From positions 440,125 to 504,124 of the forward strand of contig NMRB01000112.1 in NCBI GenBank assembly GCA_002633025.1: DNA of 64,000 nt, written 5' to 3'. Made by a program: the position numbers and the translations under genes. The stretch comes from Notospermus geniculatus (taxonomy: Eukaryota > Nemertea > Pilidiophora > Heteronemertea > Lineidae). This document shows, one piece after another, positions 44,267-56,600 of the stretch; positions within the stretch are counted from its first letter, which is position 1, and every line of letters begins with the position of its first letter. Below the pieces are notes generated by a model. It worked only from the letters and a program-made list of their open reading frames with translations. It ran no database searches and was not told where the DNA came from.

Positions 44267-47200
44267 ATGTCTTCAGATGGCAACAGTCAGCGATCGGAGA
44301 GGGCTAATGACGGTTCTGAACCACGGAACACTTCATCCGACTCAAGTCACATGAACCAGCAAAGCTCTTCCGGGATCGTCAACCATGGATTCAGTGATCC
44401 TGACCGTCCTGAACCAATTCAGACTCGCCATCTTCCGACTGGTGTGTCAGCGCCTGTGTCCGATCTTCCGGATATCTTAAATTCTACACTTCCTCCATAC
44501 ACGTCGCCAGAACACACGATAACACGGTCGCGTATTGACAGTCGTGACCGTGGCAGATTGAGTGTTGGCCAGCAGGCTCGCGGTGGCAGAAGGCGGGATG
44601 GCCGCCATTCTCATGACCGTTATGTTCTGGACGATGACATTGAGGAGATTTGTGATAAAAACTGCTGCACGGCTTGCCTTACGTTGTCAACTCAGTTCAA
44701 ATGGATCCTGGTGCTATTGGCTATCATTGGATTATGTTGCGTTGTGGCAGGAATCATTCTTGGTGCTCTACATATGACAGGGTCAAGTTTCCTGACCCTG
44801 TCCCTTATGTTCATTGGTGAGTAAAAAACTACACACATAGGCCAAAACAGCCCAAAAGAGGTGATGATATATCATCCTGGGTATAACCAAATTAACCCTA
44901 ACTATCCTGGACACTACTAAACTATACCCAGCACAATGAGGAATGGCAATCGATAAAACTATTCCGCTATAATGCAACGAGTATTAGACCCTGATTGAAA
45001 TTCCTTATCACTGAGTGTCATCTCGCCATATTTACATCACCAGCAGGTGCACGATGATTGTTACGATGACTGTAAATCTGAGTCAAACTCGTGATAGAGA
45101 CAGCGACTCTTTTTTGACACACGTTTTCTGCAGTTTCCTCCGGCTTACGTCAAATTCGCCCAATGTTGCCATAGAGCTAATGATGCCGTATTCTGTGGTC
45201 AGCTCTCGACAGTGTTCTCCGCATGGCTTTTTGTTAGAGTGTCCTACCCTATCTTGGCATTTTACCACCCTACCTTAGAATTATAGAAGTAGCCACCCTA
45301 CCTTACAGTCCAATTTTGCAGTGGTTTTCTATTACACCCCTACCTTCGACCCTATTTTAATTTGCAAAGTAATGGGAAATCCTGGAATTTCAAGGGTACC
45401 ACCCTACATTAAGAAACCCTGTGGAGAACACTGCTTGATTTAATATTTTAAAAGAGATCTCGCCTCAACTTCGTTGCCTCTTCACACGTAAAATTTATTG
45501 GTTACAGTTTACATTGATTCAGTTACTTTGAATACATGGAATACGAATGTCGAGTACCCGGTATGTTACAAGTCAGAGGGGATTGAAAAACTAGCATTGT
45601 GCTGGAATCATGTTGTGCACCACAACGATCCTCTTGCGTGTTAGTTATGCTTTGTTGTGTGGGTAATTATACATAGCTTTATCTCCAAAATAGCTGTATA
45701 TCCAGTATAGCTGATGTGCTCACAATCAATAAATCTGCCTTCGGTGGGGCTGTGTTATGATATCAACATGGGAAGTGCAAAAAAGTTGCACATGCATGAA
45801 TAAATCACTACCCGGTATCACTCAGGGGCAGATCCAGTTTTTCATATGGGGGGGGGGGCACTTAATACTAATGCATAATGAAGAGGTTGCAAAAATGCTC
45901 AAAACCATAGTAAAATAAAAAAAACGTAATTTTGCACCATAAGGGAGAGGTGTGCAGTACTCTTCTGCTGTCGAAAACAGCCATGAGTAGTTTGCAGAAA
46001 TACGCTGATTGTTTCAGCGCCTTTGTATATATTTATTCTCCTGATAAAGCATAGACATTATTATTGGAAACGGTATTCACTGCTCCTTGACATGGTTGTA
46101 GCGAATATTGGCCAGCTCCACACAAAGAGGAGAAGATCAAATTTCGCTGTAAAATCTATCAATACACAGCCCCGCAATGGTTCATTAAAATCACCAGTGC
46201 CAGTTAAAAAAAGTACCATTTGTGTACTGCTTTCATCCACTTGTTCGCACGTGTATGTAGATATATGCATATTAACCCTAAGTGGTTGTTATGATCATTG
46301 AGCACTTCATGAGCACGTGACCGACACATTCAAAGTCATGATGTATTCGTTCTGTTTCAGGTCTTGGAGTGATGTTAGTCATTGTTGTCATCATTGGTTG
46401 GCGGTGCACGCCCTCTGGTCATGAGCCATGCCATCTATTGTTCAGTTTAGGAGAGTATTCGCAGTTCCATCGACGACGAGGCGGACGGAGACGACGCGGC
46501 AGCAATATCAGGGAGCGAATTCACAATTGGTCTGGAGGTATGTAGGGTGAATCTGACAAACTAAAACATCTGAGAAATTGGAAAAAAGTCGAACGACGTG
46601 TTTGGCAGTGAAAAAGTTCATGACTGGTCAGTCCGTGGTTACAATGTTCATAGTCGAATCTGATATCAGTTTGTTTTCATATTCCAGGTGTGATCTATGG
46701 GGACCATTACCATCGTCCACCACCTCCAAGCTATGCAGCCTCTATGCAAGATTACGAACGCCAGCACGCTGTACGCCAGCACCCAAATCCAGATAGTCTT
46801 CCAAGCTCACCACCTCCGACTTACAAATCTCAAGCTAGCTTGCAACGTCCTGGAATCCACATCACATTTCCTCACATCATTGGTGGTGATTATCCGTCGT
46901 CGCGACCTCCTACATATCGGTCCAATCATTCCAATACTATAACACATTCCCGGCAAATACCATTCCAAGAATCGGAATTACCTCCTACATCTACCGAAAA
47001 TTCATCTGGGACAGTAGAAAGGACGGTGTCATCTGTAAATGGTGCTCCAACACCAGTTGGGACGGTGCGGACTACGGCAGTGTCAGTGAATGGTGCAGCC
47101 GGAAGTGATGGCTCTCCATCAAATCATGATGAAAATACCAGTAAAGAAACAAACAATTCTTCCTCTACTCAAAGTGAACCAGGGTCAATGTCAAGGAGGC

Positions 47201-48189
47201 ATAACACTGATTCTGACCAACCTGAGATTTCTGGCACGGTTGTCAGCCACCAGCAGGATGAGTCGAGTTTGAGTGGCAGTGTAAGATCGCATGTAGAAGA
47301 GAACTCTGTCATGTTGAGAACAGGGCATTATGGGACTGCAGAACGCAATGCCGTTGAGTGTCTAGAGAACGTCCTCGATACAACAATGCGTGACATGAAT
47401 GTTCAGTATCACGCTGGGACACTTGTTCGACCTGGAACTCAGGGGATGAAATCAAATGACTCGCAGTCAACTAATGGTGCTAGTGATGGAGGAACTCCTC
47501 CAGAACAGGGAGATCAGATGGTGGATCAAACCAGTTCTCCCGCTGTGGAGGGATCCAGTTTAGGGACAGGAACTGTGGGCCATATGAGAGCGTCGTCAGG
47601 ACCCTCACAAGTGCCTGTCGATGGTCATACTAGACAATTTTCGGGGTCACCAGAAACCAATACTCAACGACTCCCTTCCTCGACTCTGCCTCCTAGTGGC
47701 CGACAACCGAGGAATATTTCAAGTGCTGGTCGGACCTCTGGGACATTACCTCACTCTCGCAGACCAGGTCCATCTCAGGCTGAAAAGAATGAGAAGAAAA
47801 ACACAGGAGCTTTACCTCCTGCAAACATATCACATCTTTGTTCAACTTTGCCACCAGCTGCTCATCGGTCGGACAACAAAAATTCATCAGTGTCATCTAC
47901 TGGACGGAGTCGCCACGGTGGTTCTCTTGTTGAAAGTGTGCAAGCTGCAGCAGCAATGGCGGCCAGTCGGCGCACCAGAGGTGCTCAAGTCTTGTCAGAA
48001 CATAGGAGGCAGTTCTCAGATCCTGTGGTCAACACATCTGCCACGAACTACTGTAAAGGGAAAGAAGAGGCAGGTACGAGTGCTGATCCTGTTGGTACGA
48101 TACAAGTTCAAGACACAGAGATATCGACTACTAGACCCCAGCGAGGTCACGTCAGAGTAAACTCAACTTCAGGCCAGAGTGCTTTATGA
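44267..48189 (+). CDS. Two-transmembrane protein with a long Ser-rich tail and three PPxY motifs, unrecognised
   Basis: Three coding exons (44267-44816, 46361-46537, 46688-48189) give 742 residues. The first coding exon starts at acceptor 44213, so at least one 5' UTR exon lies upstream. Residues 1-140 are polar and Ser-rich with an Arg-rich patch; then a CCTAC cluster and two hydrophobic segments (FKWILVLLAIIGLCCVVAGI near 150-170 and FLTLSLMFIG into GLGVMLVIVVIIGW near 177-200). After an Arg-rich stretch (HRRRGGRRRRGS), three PPxY-type motifs appear: PPSY, PPTY, PPTY within about 75 residues. The remaining ~430 residues are low-complexity, rich in Ser, Thr, Gly and Pro. PPxY motifs bind WW domains of NEDD4-family ubiquitin ligases, so an adaptor or trafficking role is plausible but inferred. 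Topology is probably both ends cytosolic. I do not recognise the family. Confidence 0.85.
45210..45433. mobile_element. AGTGTTCTCC TIR element in intron 1 of the PPxY gene
   Basis: Ends CAGTGTTCTCCGCATGG and CTGTGGAGAACACTG. Internal words (TTTTACCACCCTACCTT, GGTTTTCTATTACACCCCTA) are the reverse complement of the 37078-37330 element, so the same family in opposite orientation. Confidence 0.75.
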
Positions 48190-49990
48190 TATTTAAAGAT
48201 TTAGGTCCATCTTTTGTCACAAGATTTTATGTCTCCTCCCATTGAATTTGACTTCACAAAGGGGCTGTTCATTTTCGTCAATTGAGGAATCTGAGTTGTG
48301 ATCCTTGGGAAAACAGGAAAAGCTATGCACATTGCAAATTGCAGGGATTATTTGTTGTACTGTACAGAATAATCACTGCAATTTGCAGTTTCATAGCTTT
48401 CTCCATTTTCTCAAGGATCACAACTCAGATTCCTCAAGTGATGAAAATGAACAGCCCCTTTGGAGTAACCACTAACAATGCTTTCAGTGTCATTGTTGAT
48501 TTATTTAAGATCTTTGTACTATAAGTTGTTGGGTTTTATCAATTCTTTTTGAGATGGAAATTTACTAGCAGGAAGTCAGAAGTGAGTGTCACCCGACTAT
48601 TCATTTGTGAGGATGGTGGAAACTGAGTGACGAAGGTCAGACCTAAAGTCATTGGCTCATGCTGCATGGCATTCTGTGACACTTCACAGCCTTTCGATGC
48701 ATGATTTTTGTAATATATTCCCAAATCACAGGATCCAAATTGCAAAAAGAACTTTGGGGTGAGGCATTCTTAAGAGGCACAAATTTGCCTCTCAATGCTC
48801 AAGCACCTTCTTTTCAGTCAAAGATGTTTGTTTTCATGTCTTGTTTTTTTGAATCCTTCAAAATGGGAATACATGTATTATTAAGTTTTTTAATCCAGTT
48901 AAAGGTGCACAGATTAACTTGCTGAATAAGCAATCATTTCCACAATAAACATGTTGAACCAGTGATTAATGGTTGTGGAAAAGGCATTTTTTACTCAATT
49001 TTTTCATTTTTGTTGCTGGATGTCAATGGTTGAAATTTTCCATTAGAAAATATCTAGTATTATTGATTATCCTGTGGTTTGTGCACGTGTGTATTTGTCT
49101 GTTAGTTTTATATTTCTACCAAATTTCAATGGGAATATGCATTCGTACATAGTTGGCATTCAACATTTTCTACATATTTTTTTCATTTGATGATTGATTT
49201 TGTGTGTGTTAAAATACTGTAAGTCATGAAATTTTGCCACTTCAATTCACAGCCGTATTAGCCAGGATCACGACTACATGATGCATTATGGTCACGGTTG
49301 AAATTTCAGTTACTCTCAATCGAAGTCGTTGAGTGAAACATTCTCAACAAAATTTCAGGGTTTACAGTTCTAACCTCATACAGATCAACTTGTGCAGCTT
49401 TATGAGAGAAATCGTGCAAGAAAATATTTTCGAAAATGTTATTTAATAAATATATCATGTGTCATAAATGAGCTGTTGTAAACAGCACATGTTAGCATAT
49501 CAAAAAGTCAGGTAAAACATTTTGTTATTGAGATTTATAAAATTCTCATACATCGAGTTTTGGTTGTCAAAGTTGCATGTTTGCATCACTAGGCCTACCT
49601 GATTTAGCACCAATCAAGGGCATGGCAGATGATATCTATAAGATATGTCTGTGGTAAAGCCAGATTAATAGTGAGTGTTTATGTTAGGGGAATATTTTTT
49701 GAGAGGATGTGTTTCATTAGACAACAATCTTGTCAAGCCCTTCAAAAAATTGACAAAGAAATTGAAGAAATTCTGATAAATTCGTTGAAAGGCATTTTAG
49801 AAAGCTCCTACATTAACAAATATAATGAAGGACTTCTTTGGTAACACTTTCTGTACGCATTCATTTTCACCAGTATTCCCTTGTCATTACCAACAACCAG
49901 GGAATACTGGTCACAAGTCACTTGTCACTTGGCAAAGACAAGGGAACTGTGGTGGAAATGTCATGAAAATAAATCAAATATAAGAATAAC
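48190..49990 (+). other. Probable 3' UTR of the PPxY gene
   Basis: No coding frame recognised. AATAAA-type signals occur at about 48944, 49446 and 49968, so the end is not fixed. It includes a strong 205-bp hairpin (48258-48462) just after the stop codon, and a smaller hairpin around CCAGTATTCCCTTG / GGGAATACTGG near 49872-49913. Confidence 0.4.
48258..48462. repeat. Long hairpin just downstream of the PPxY gene stop codon
   Basis: Left arm AAAGGGGCTGTTCATTTTCG ... GAGGAATCTGAGTTGTGATC ... GCTATG ... GCAAATTGCAG; the right arm mirrors it: CTGCAATTTGC ... CATAGC ... GATCACAACTCAGATTCCTC ... AACAGCCCCTTT. Arms are about 93 bp with a ~15-bp loop and a few mismatches. Probably a MITE; if transcribed it would fold into long double-stranded RNA. 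Confidence 0.85.
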
Positions 49991-51314
49991 TAAAGAATTT
50001 CTTCATTACATACATGTATACAGGTATCCATTCTAAATTTCTTATTGTTACATGTAATTGCTCATAGGTGTTTTTGTACTTGTATTCAGTATTCATATCT
50101 TAGAGTGATAGTCTAGAATTCATCGTCAGTTTCTTTCCTGGCTCATTCCTATCTCCATTCGTGCACAGTTTTCTATATTAAATCCAGAACTCTTTTGGTC
50201 ACACAAAAAAATCTGCAGTATATGCTCACTCCTCACTTGGGGTGATCACGACAATACCTCTGACATCTTTCCTTCCATACACTATCTACCTGCGCCGTAT
50301 TATTACATCCAAATTGCAGTTGTAAGGTCACAGAGACTTGGCTTTGCCACTGCACTGAGATCTGCCTCCTCCAAATATTATTGTATCAAAAGCGTCATGT
50401 CACTGGACTTCAATTTGAAGATCAACAGCTTGCTGTGTGGTCAGTAATGTCCCCATCACAAACAGAAGCTGGACCCTGGCAATGCCAGACAGATGTGAAG
50501 TTACAACCGTGATTTCGGTGTATTTCAGATGAACCTCAAATTCATGTATTTTTACTCTCAACAGAATTTGAATCTCTGAAGAAAGGGCTGAAATGTTTTG
50601 ATTGAGAGATGATGTAAATATTGATGTGTTGTATAAAATACACCGAGTTGATGAATTTTTACTATCTTTTAGATATCCTTTTTGTATAAGCTGTTGTGAT
50701 ACGTTGATGTGAATGTTATTCAAAAGAGTGTTTGCTTGCATGCTTATTCATTTAAAAATATTTTGCTCAGTATTGCGAAGACAAATGATGCACTAAATGA
50801 AATGTAAATATACAAAATTCTTCTTCTTGTCTGTTAATTTGCTGGAAATTTCCTTTTTATCAGGCGAACATGCTCAGCCACTACGAGTCCTATTGACTTT
50901 GTCACCACGGAGATAGGACAGACTGTGCATTACATGTACGGTATTCAAAATGCTAACATTAGACAGTTCGATCGATTCTTTGCCAGAACATCCTGAGGTA
51001 ATCATTTACCGGTACATTAAGTGACAAATGCCAAGAACACCCAATTACCACATGGTGATGACAGACACATAGATAATTTGGTGTTTATATCAAAAATGTT
51101 CCCTTATTGGTGTGAATTTAGGTACTCTTCTGAGTTTTTCCTCGGGGCTGAAGCCAAAGCATTATTGGCCCTGGTACGTATGGGCAAGGCAGTCAAGCTA
51201 CTCGTGTTCCTCACTTTGATGGGTCTTTTATTTGCCCTTGCAAAGATGCAAGAATGTACCTTTGATCTACACATTTTGGGGAAGGCACTATTTTCAATCT
51301 ACCTACTTCCTGAG

Positions 51315-51863
51315 TACCGTATTTTTCGGACTATAAGGCGCGGCCTTTTTCCTTGAAGAAGGGTCTAACATTGGGGGTGCGCCTTATAGGGTGGTGCGCC
51401 TTATCTGCGGATCCAATCTGACAATTTGATCAGAAGTGTCAAGACACTGACGAACCCAAGCATTCAAGCATGCATGGATGCATGCAAGCCAAAGTCATTG
51501 TCACAGTGCTGGTTGACAGATGATGCAGTGAATTGTGAACTGATGAAGTTTCAGTTAGGCCTAATTTGTCACAACAAGCTAAGAAATCATACTTGACCAG
51601 ATCCGCCAGTACCAACAGCAGAATTGCAGATGTCAATGGGTTGAAACAAGGCAATCAGACCCTGTAATTGTCAGCTACACTGAGCAGCCATGCATTGTAT
51701 GTGTATAATATGCACTGACGCATTCACTAACGGGACTGCGCCTTATAGGGGGGTGCGCCTTATAGGGAGGTGCGCCTTATGTATGGATTTCGTCAGAGAT
51801 TTTGGGTGAAATTGGGGGTGCGCCTTATAGTCAGGTGCGCCCTATAGTCGCGAAAATACGGTA
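51315..51863. mobile_element. TIR element with TACCGTATTTTTCG ends and GTGCGCCTTATAG sub-repeats
   Basis: TACCGTATTTTTCGGACTAT at the left and ATAGTCGCGAAAATACGGTA at the right are imperfect inverted repeats. Subterminal GGTGCGCCTTATAG words occur at least five times inside, in both end regions. About 549 bp, no transposase. Ends of this type are, from memory, common in animal genomes. Confidence 0.8.
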
Positions 51864-51905
51864 TTGAAAGAATAGTGCTTTGGTAGCGAGGTACATTTAT
51901 AGAAC

Positions 51906-52053
51906 CAAAGAAACGAGCAAATCCAAAATGTGATATTCATATCTATATATTACACTATATACACGGTACAAACTGCCGAAAACGTTTGTACCGTGTATAT
52001 AGTGTAATATATAGATATAAATAACACATTTTGGATTTGCTCGTTTCTTTGAT
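51906..52053. repeat. Near-perfect ~148-bp inverted repeat (68-bp arms)
   Basis: Left arm CAAAGAAACGAGCAAATCCA ... CACTATATACACGGTACAAA, right arm its reverse complement, with a spacer of about 10 bp (TGCCGAAAAC). Only about two mismatches near TGATATTCATAT. ATTGAAAGAATAGT flanks both sides (51864 and 52052). Confidence 0.9.
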
Positions 52054-53141
52054 TGAAAGAATAGTACATGTACCGGTATCTACATGTATAATTGACTTCA
52101 TGACTGTAATGTTCGCCCTGCAGGCTAGTTTTTCTGAATCCAGCCACATATTGGATTTTGGATCAATACCAGACATTATTCTGTTATAAACAGCTGTTAA
52201 AAAGTAGATGAATGATCATGATGAAAACAGAGTTATTAACACAATGTATTACGTTAATGACCATTGTGTTGTTTTGGGCCTGTAGTTGTTGGCCATTGTA
52301 ATAACTGATATACTGTGTACAGCTCCTGGTCTGTTTGTGTTAGGATCACTGCACATGTCTGTGGTCAACATTGTTGATGACATATGATTGTCGTGCAAAT
52401 TGATCAATATTGATAAAGCAACTGTCGCATGTTTTGTGTGGTATTGAAAACTGAAAGCAATGGCTTTGAATATTGTTGATTACAAAATTACAACCTTCTC
52501 TGCCCTGCAGGAAGTAAGAGGCAGAATTCAACACCTATCTGCTGCAGCAATTTCAAACCTTGGAATGATTTTATATACAGAGGAACCTCCCTTTTGCGGA
52601 CACCTCTTCCAGGTGGATACGTTCCTGTTGAAGACACCAAACGGGACACCAAAGCCCAGTCCCAACTTATTGTATTTAACCTGTGTAATCAGGACAGCAT
52701 CTGCAGTCCAAAAGGTGTCCTCAATAGAGAGGTTCCACTGTCATGATTGTACATTTGCATGTAACTTGGTACTTGAGCCTTTTCACTCACAGACTATTGG
52801 TGCACAATATATAGTCCAGGTGCAAGTTTAGGTGTGTGCAGAAGTCATTACAGTGTGTTCAGATTTAGTTGTCGTCAGTTGGAAGAGCATTACCCAGTAA
52901 AAACCTGTTTTTCATAGTTCAGTCAACTTTGGTATGGCCAGCTGAACCTGTCAGTTAGATATGAAGATTTTCCTTTTTATAGTTGAACGCTTCACTTATT
53001 TTGTGTATTGTGCAAGATGTGTACGGTATGTATGATGATTTGTGCTTTTTTAATACACAAAGAACCCTTAATATTATTTCGTCATTAAAAACTAAATCAT
53101 TTCAAGTAGAAGTTTTCCATCTGTTCTGCATCACCACCAAC

Positions 53142-53142
53142 N
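53142..53142. other. Single N: assembly join scar
   Basis: One N inside intergenic sequence; around it CTTCTGCATTTCCTCCAGAC and TTTTCCTCCAGACAGG repeat a short word. No large duplication is visible at this scar. Confidence 0.6.
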
Positions 53143-53624
53143 CTCTTCTGCATTTCCTCCAGACAGGCAAGGACTAGCCTCATTGTTTTCCTCCAGACAG
53201 GGCATGGCCTTACCTCTTTGGGGAGCCCATATCTAATCATCAGACGTGAGTGGTGTGTCCATCCACAAGTTTCATTTGGACACCTATTGAATCCTGTTTT
53301 GGCCATTAACTGAATGGTAGCCTACATGTATTATCTTTTCATCAGAAAGAAATTTGTGTGCCGTGCCGTGTTTAAATACCAGAAACAGAAAATTGCCCCC
53401 CGAGTCAGTTCTGTATCACTGACAGTTCTTGGTTGTACAAAAGAACAGCATTGAGAATAAATTGATAACTACACGATATGCATTTCACATTTTTATTGCC
53501 TTCATAGCATCTACAAGCCTATGATCCGGGTGAGTCTTCGATACAATTCAATATTGAATGTGAGGCAAATCCTCTGTCTACAGGAGTCTGCAATACCAGG
53601 TGTACCGGTACTTTATATGGTTGT

Positions 53625-56600
53625 CTAAAAGATATGCAGGACTTCGATACTGTACAATCCTACTCCCTTTTTCTGTGGGATAGCACACTGTTCTTTCAGC
53701 TGTGACAGAAGGGCATCCAAGCTCACCAACTCATCATGGAGGATGACCTACAAAAGGAAGAGCACAATGTATTGTTAATCATTGTTTTGCTGATCAATTT
53801 TGAGACATTTTCCACATTTCCAACCGCACTCTGCATTTACAAGCCTTTAAACATACATGTACTCACCAAATACTTATGACTCACTTCTATACAATTGCCA
53901 AAAAAGATATTTACCTGAGAGCTGACTCTTTCATGCATTTCAACAAGTGTCGTGTGGGCATCAGCTGATAAGACAAGCTGAGCAAAGTGGGCATCCAAGA
54001 CTTGGTTTATCCAGTCCACAATCTGGAAAGTACAGAATTGGCTCTTCAAGCGTGTTTTTAAATCTGTAGATGTGTGTGATAGAGGAGCACTTCAAGGCTG
54101 TAAAGTGGGAATATAGCTGCATGACTAAAATATACCTGAAATTTTGTGACTTGGAACTCGGTGCTGTCCGACCATTTCCATCCATTGAGAAGAAAATGCA
54201 GGTATTTGACCAATATCTGAAAAGATATTTGATTTATGTGTGAAAGACATTTGATCGTTCTACTATACGTTTGACATCCTCACATGACAGTCTATACAAT
54301 CACCACCAACCTTCACTTTGAAAAATGACGAATGTCAAACTCACCAAGACACACTGGAAATCCATTTTCCGAAGACACTCCACAAGGAAGACATCACTGT
54401 ATGGTTGTGATAGAACAGTGTTACTGAACAAGGGGTTAAGGATTCCAATACTAGTTCATAAAACAAGATTGTCCATTAAAGATGCTGTATTGCATTTTTA
54501 AGCCTCTCAGAGAGAATTACATTGGTTTCTTCTATCAGGCCTGAAGCCAAAGCATTATTGGCCTTGGTAAGTATGGAAGAGGTCATCGCAAGCTCCTTGA
54601 GAAAATTATACGAAAAGGATACATAAGGGATGCCTTCACTAAGCTCACTGGACACTCTGCTTTGCTTTCCTGCAGCTGGGAACTAATCACCACCTGATTT
54701 TCAACATCTGAAAACCTCTTGTCCTCCAACCTAAAATATGAACAAAACAATATCTACTGGTCTACAGTAAAACCTCTCCTTTGGCACTAGCCAATTGAGT
54801 AGATTTAGCCAGAGTGGCACGCCAACAGTAGGGATCAACTTGAGACCTTCTCACTGCTAGCCAGCAATCCAAGCCACTACACAATGGTGGGTCCACAAGA
54901 ATACCTCAGGCACCATAGATTCATACCTCAGATAATACTCCAGTACCTTGACAATTACCGACTCGGGAAGGTCTGGTATGCTCTCCATTGCCGTGTGGAT
55001 GGTTGTAAGATCATCATGTTGGATGATCGCAGTACAGATCTTATCTACAATGCTGAAATATGAACACCAGAACACTGTAATTGTTTCCTAAAAGAGACAG
55101 TCACTGCTTACTATCCGTGCCAGTATGTTAGTGCATAAAGCAGGAGATGAGGTCAACTGGCTTACCTGGATGGCACAAGTTTGCATTTCAAAAGTTCAAC
55201 AACCTGAGCAGATGGCCATAAGTTTTTCCCCTCTGTAATGAAGGACCAAATCTGCATTGCACTGTTCATCACATCAACGCTGTGGGTTCGCTCTCCCTTG
55301 GATACTGCTGTGAGAAAACTATTGACAGTAGCGGTAAACTTTGCTAAATCTCGTGCCTGAAATGAAGGAATAGATTGAATTTAAAATAAAGAAGCACAAT
55401 GAAAGGAAAGGAAGGGAAGGAAGTCAACGTTTATATCCACTGACAAATCCCATGGAGGCTTCAGCAACTTGAGCAGATGGCCAGAGTAAGGTTAGACCAG
55501 GGTATGTAACACTGTACCTTTGCTGCCGTTTTGATTTTTGTCATTATTGCTGATAAATTGCTGTCAACTTGTTCCACTGATTCACCCTGAAAAGAATTAT
55601 ACAATAGGCAATTTGAAATTTGGCAATATTCATATTTCACCATCTTTTTGCCACTTGTAACAAAGTTCACATCATGATGACAACATTCATATACTGGTAA
55701 TGATTATAACAACCAAATGAAGAATACCTGCGGTTCTAAATTCCAACTTGAAAGTTTGGGCTGCGCTGCCATCAAATCTCTGCTCTCACTCGTGGTCTGA
55801 GAGAGCTTTCCAAGGGCGGCTGAGAGTGTAGATGGGGTGATGTCCAAATGGAATTGGTAGATATTTTTCCCACAGGGAAGAAGAATTGAATTCCTATGTT
55901 TAAATAGCTGGAAGTGTGGAAAATAGCATCAAATCAAATGATGGAGATGTTGTTGTTACATTGCATGAAATTACACAATCACTCCTAAAATTGCATTTAT
56001 AGGCCTACTGAAATTTATCAGTACATACCTTGTGTGTTTCAGAATCCTCAGGATATTTTTTCCAATTCAACAACGTGCCATATTTTGTATCCCAGATACC
56101 AATACCTTTCACCGACTCCTCTGACAGTAATGCAGACAAAGCAATGTGTGTACCATCTACACTCAGTATTTTCGTGTTGTTTGTTACATTTGGGATGTGC
56201 TGAAGTGTCCGAGCTTGGTCGGTAATTCCTCCGATTGGAAGCAACTGGAGACACCCATCCGACCCTTGAAATAAGCAAGCAAAATCGGGACTGAGGATAC
56301 AAAAATTTATCAAAATGCTTCAAAATTCATTGAATATATCCTCCATTTTTTCCTCATCATCACATGGAGCCCTTCACAGACATTGGTGCTGAGGTCACTT
56401 ACCCTTATACCTCTACATAATACCATGATATAAAAACAAAGACTCTAAAGCTACTAACACAGAAATAATAGATTTGATCTCTTCTCTTGGCACTGTTTGC
56501 AAACATCAAGCAACCTGTGGCCATTTCTTTTTATTGTTACTGTTCTTTCTTCATCATATTTCTCTCCAGCTTTGCGATTCATCACAACTTCAATTCTTGA

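Larger units (their letters stand above)
49991..53624. other. Intergenic region between the PPxY gene and nol11
   Basis: No gene family recognised in about 3.6 kb. It contains a TACCGTATTTTTCG TIR element (51315-51863), a near-perfect inverted repeat (51906-52053), and a lone N at 53142. A ~30-bp word, GAAGCCAAAGCATTATTGGC, near 51150 recurs at about 54543 beside nol11. Confidence 0.5.

Noticed and set aside
54460-54620. Extra nol11 exon around the AKNNALASGL reading
   Set aside because: Exon 10 to exon 11 join in phase without it and match the family length exactly; the stretch includes a dispersed GAAGCCAAAGCATTATTGGC word also seen near 51150.
56034-56225. Plus-strand 63-residue frame repeated at 59652
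   Set aside because: Antisense shadow of nol11 exon 5, repeated because the exon is duplicated.
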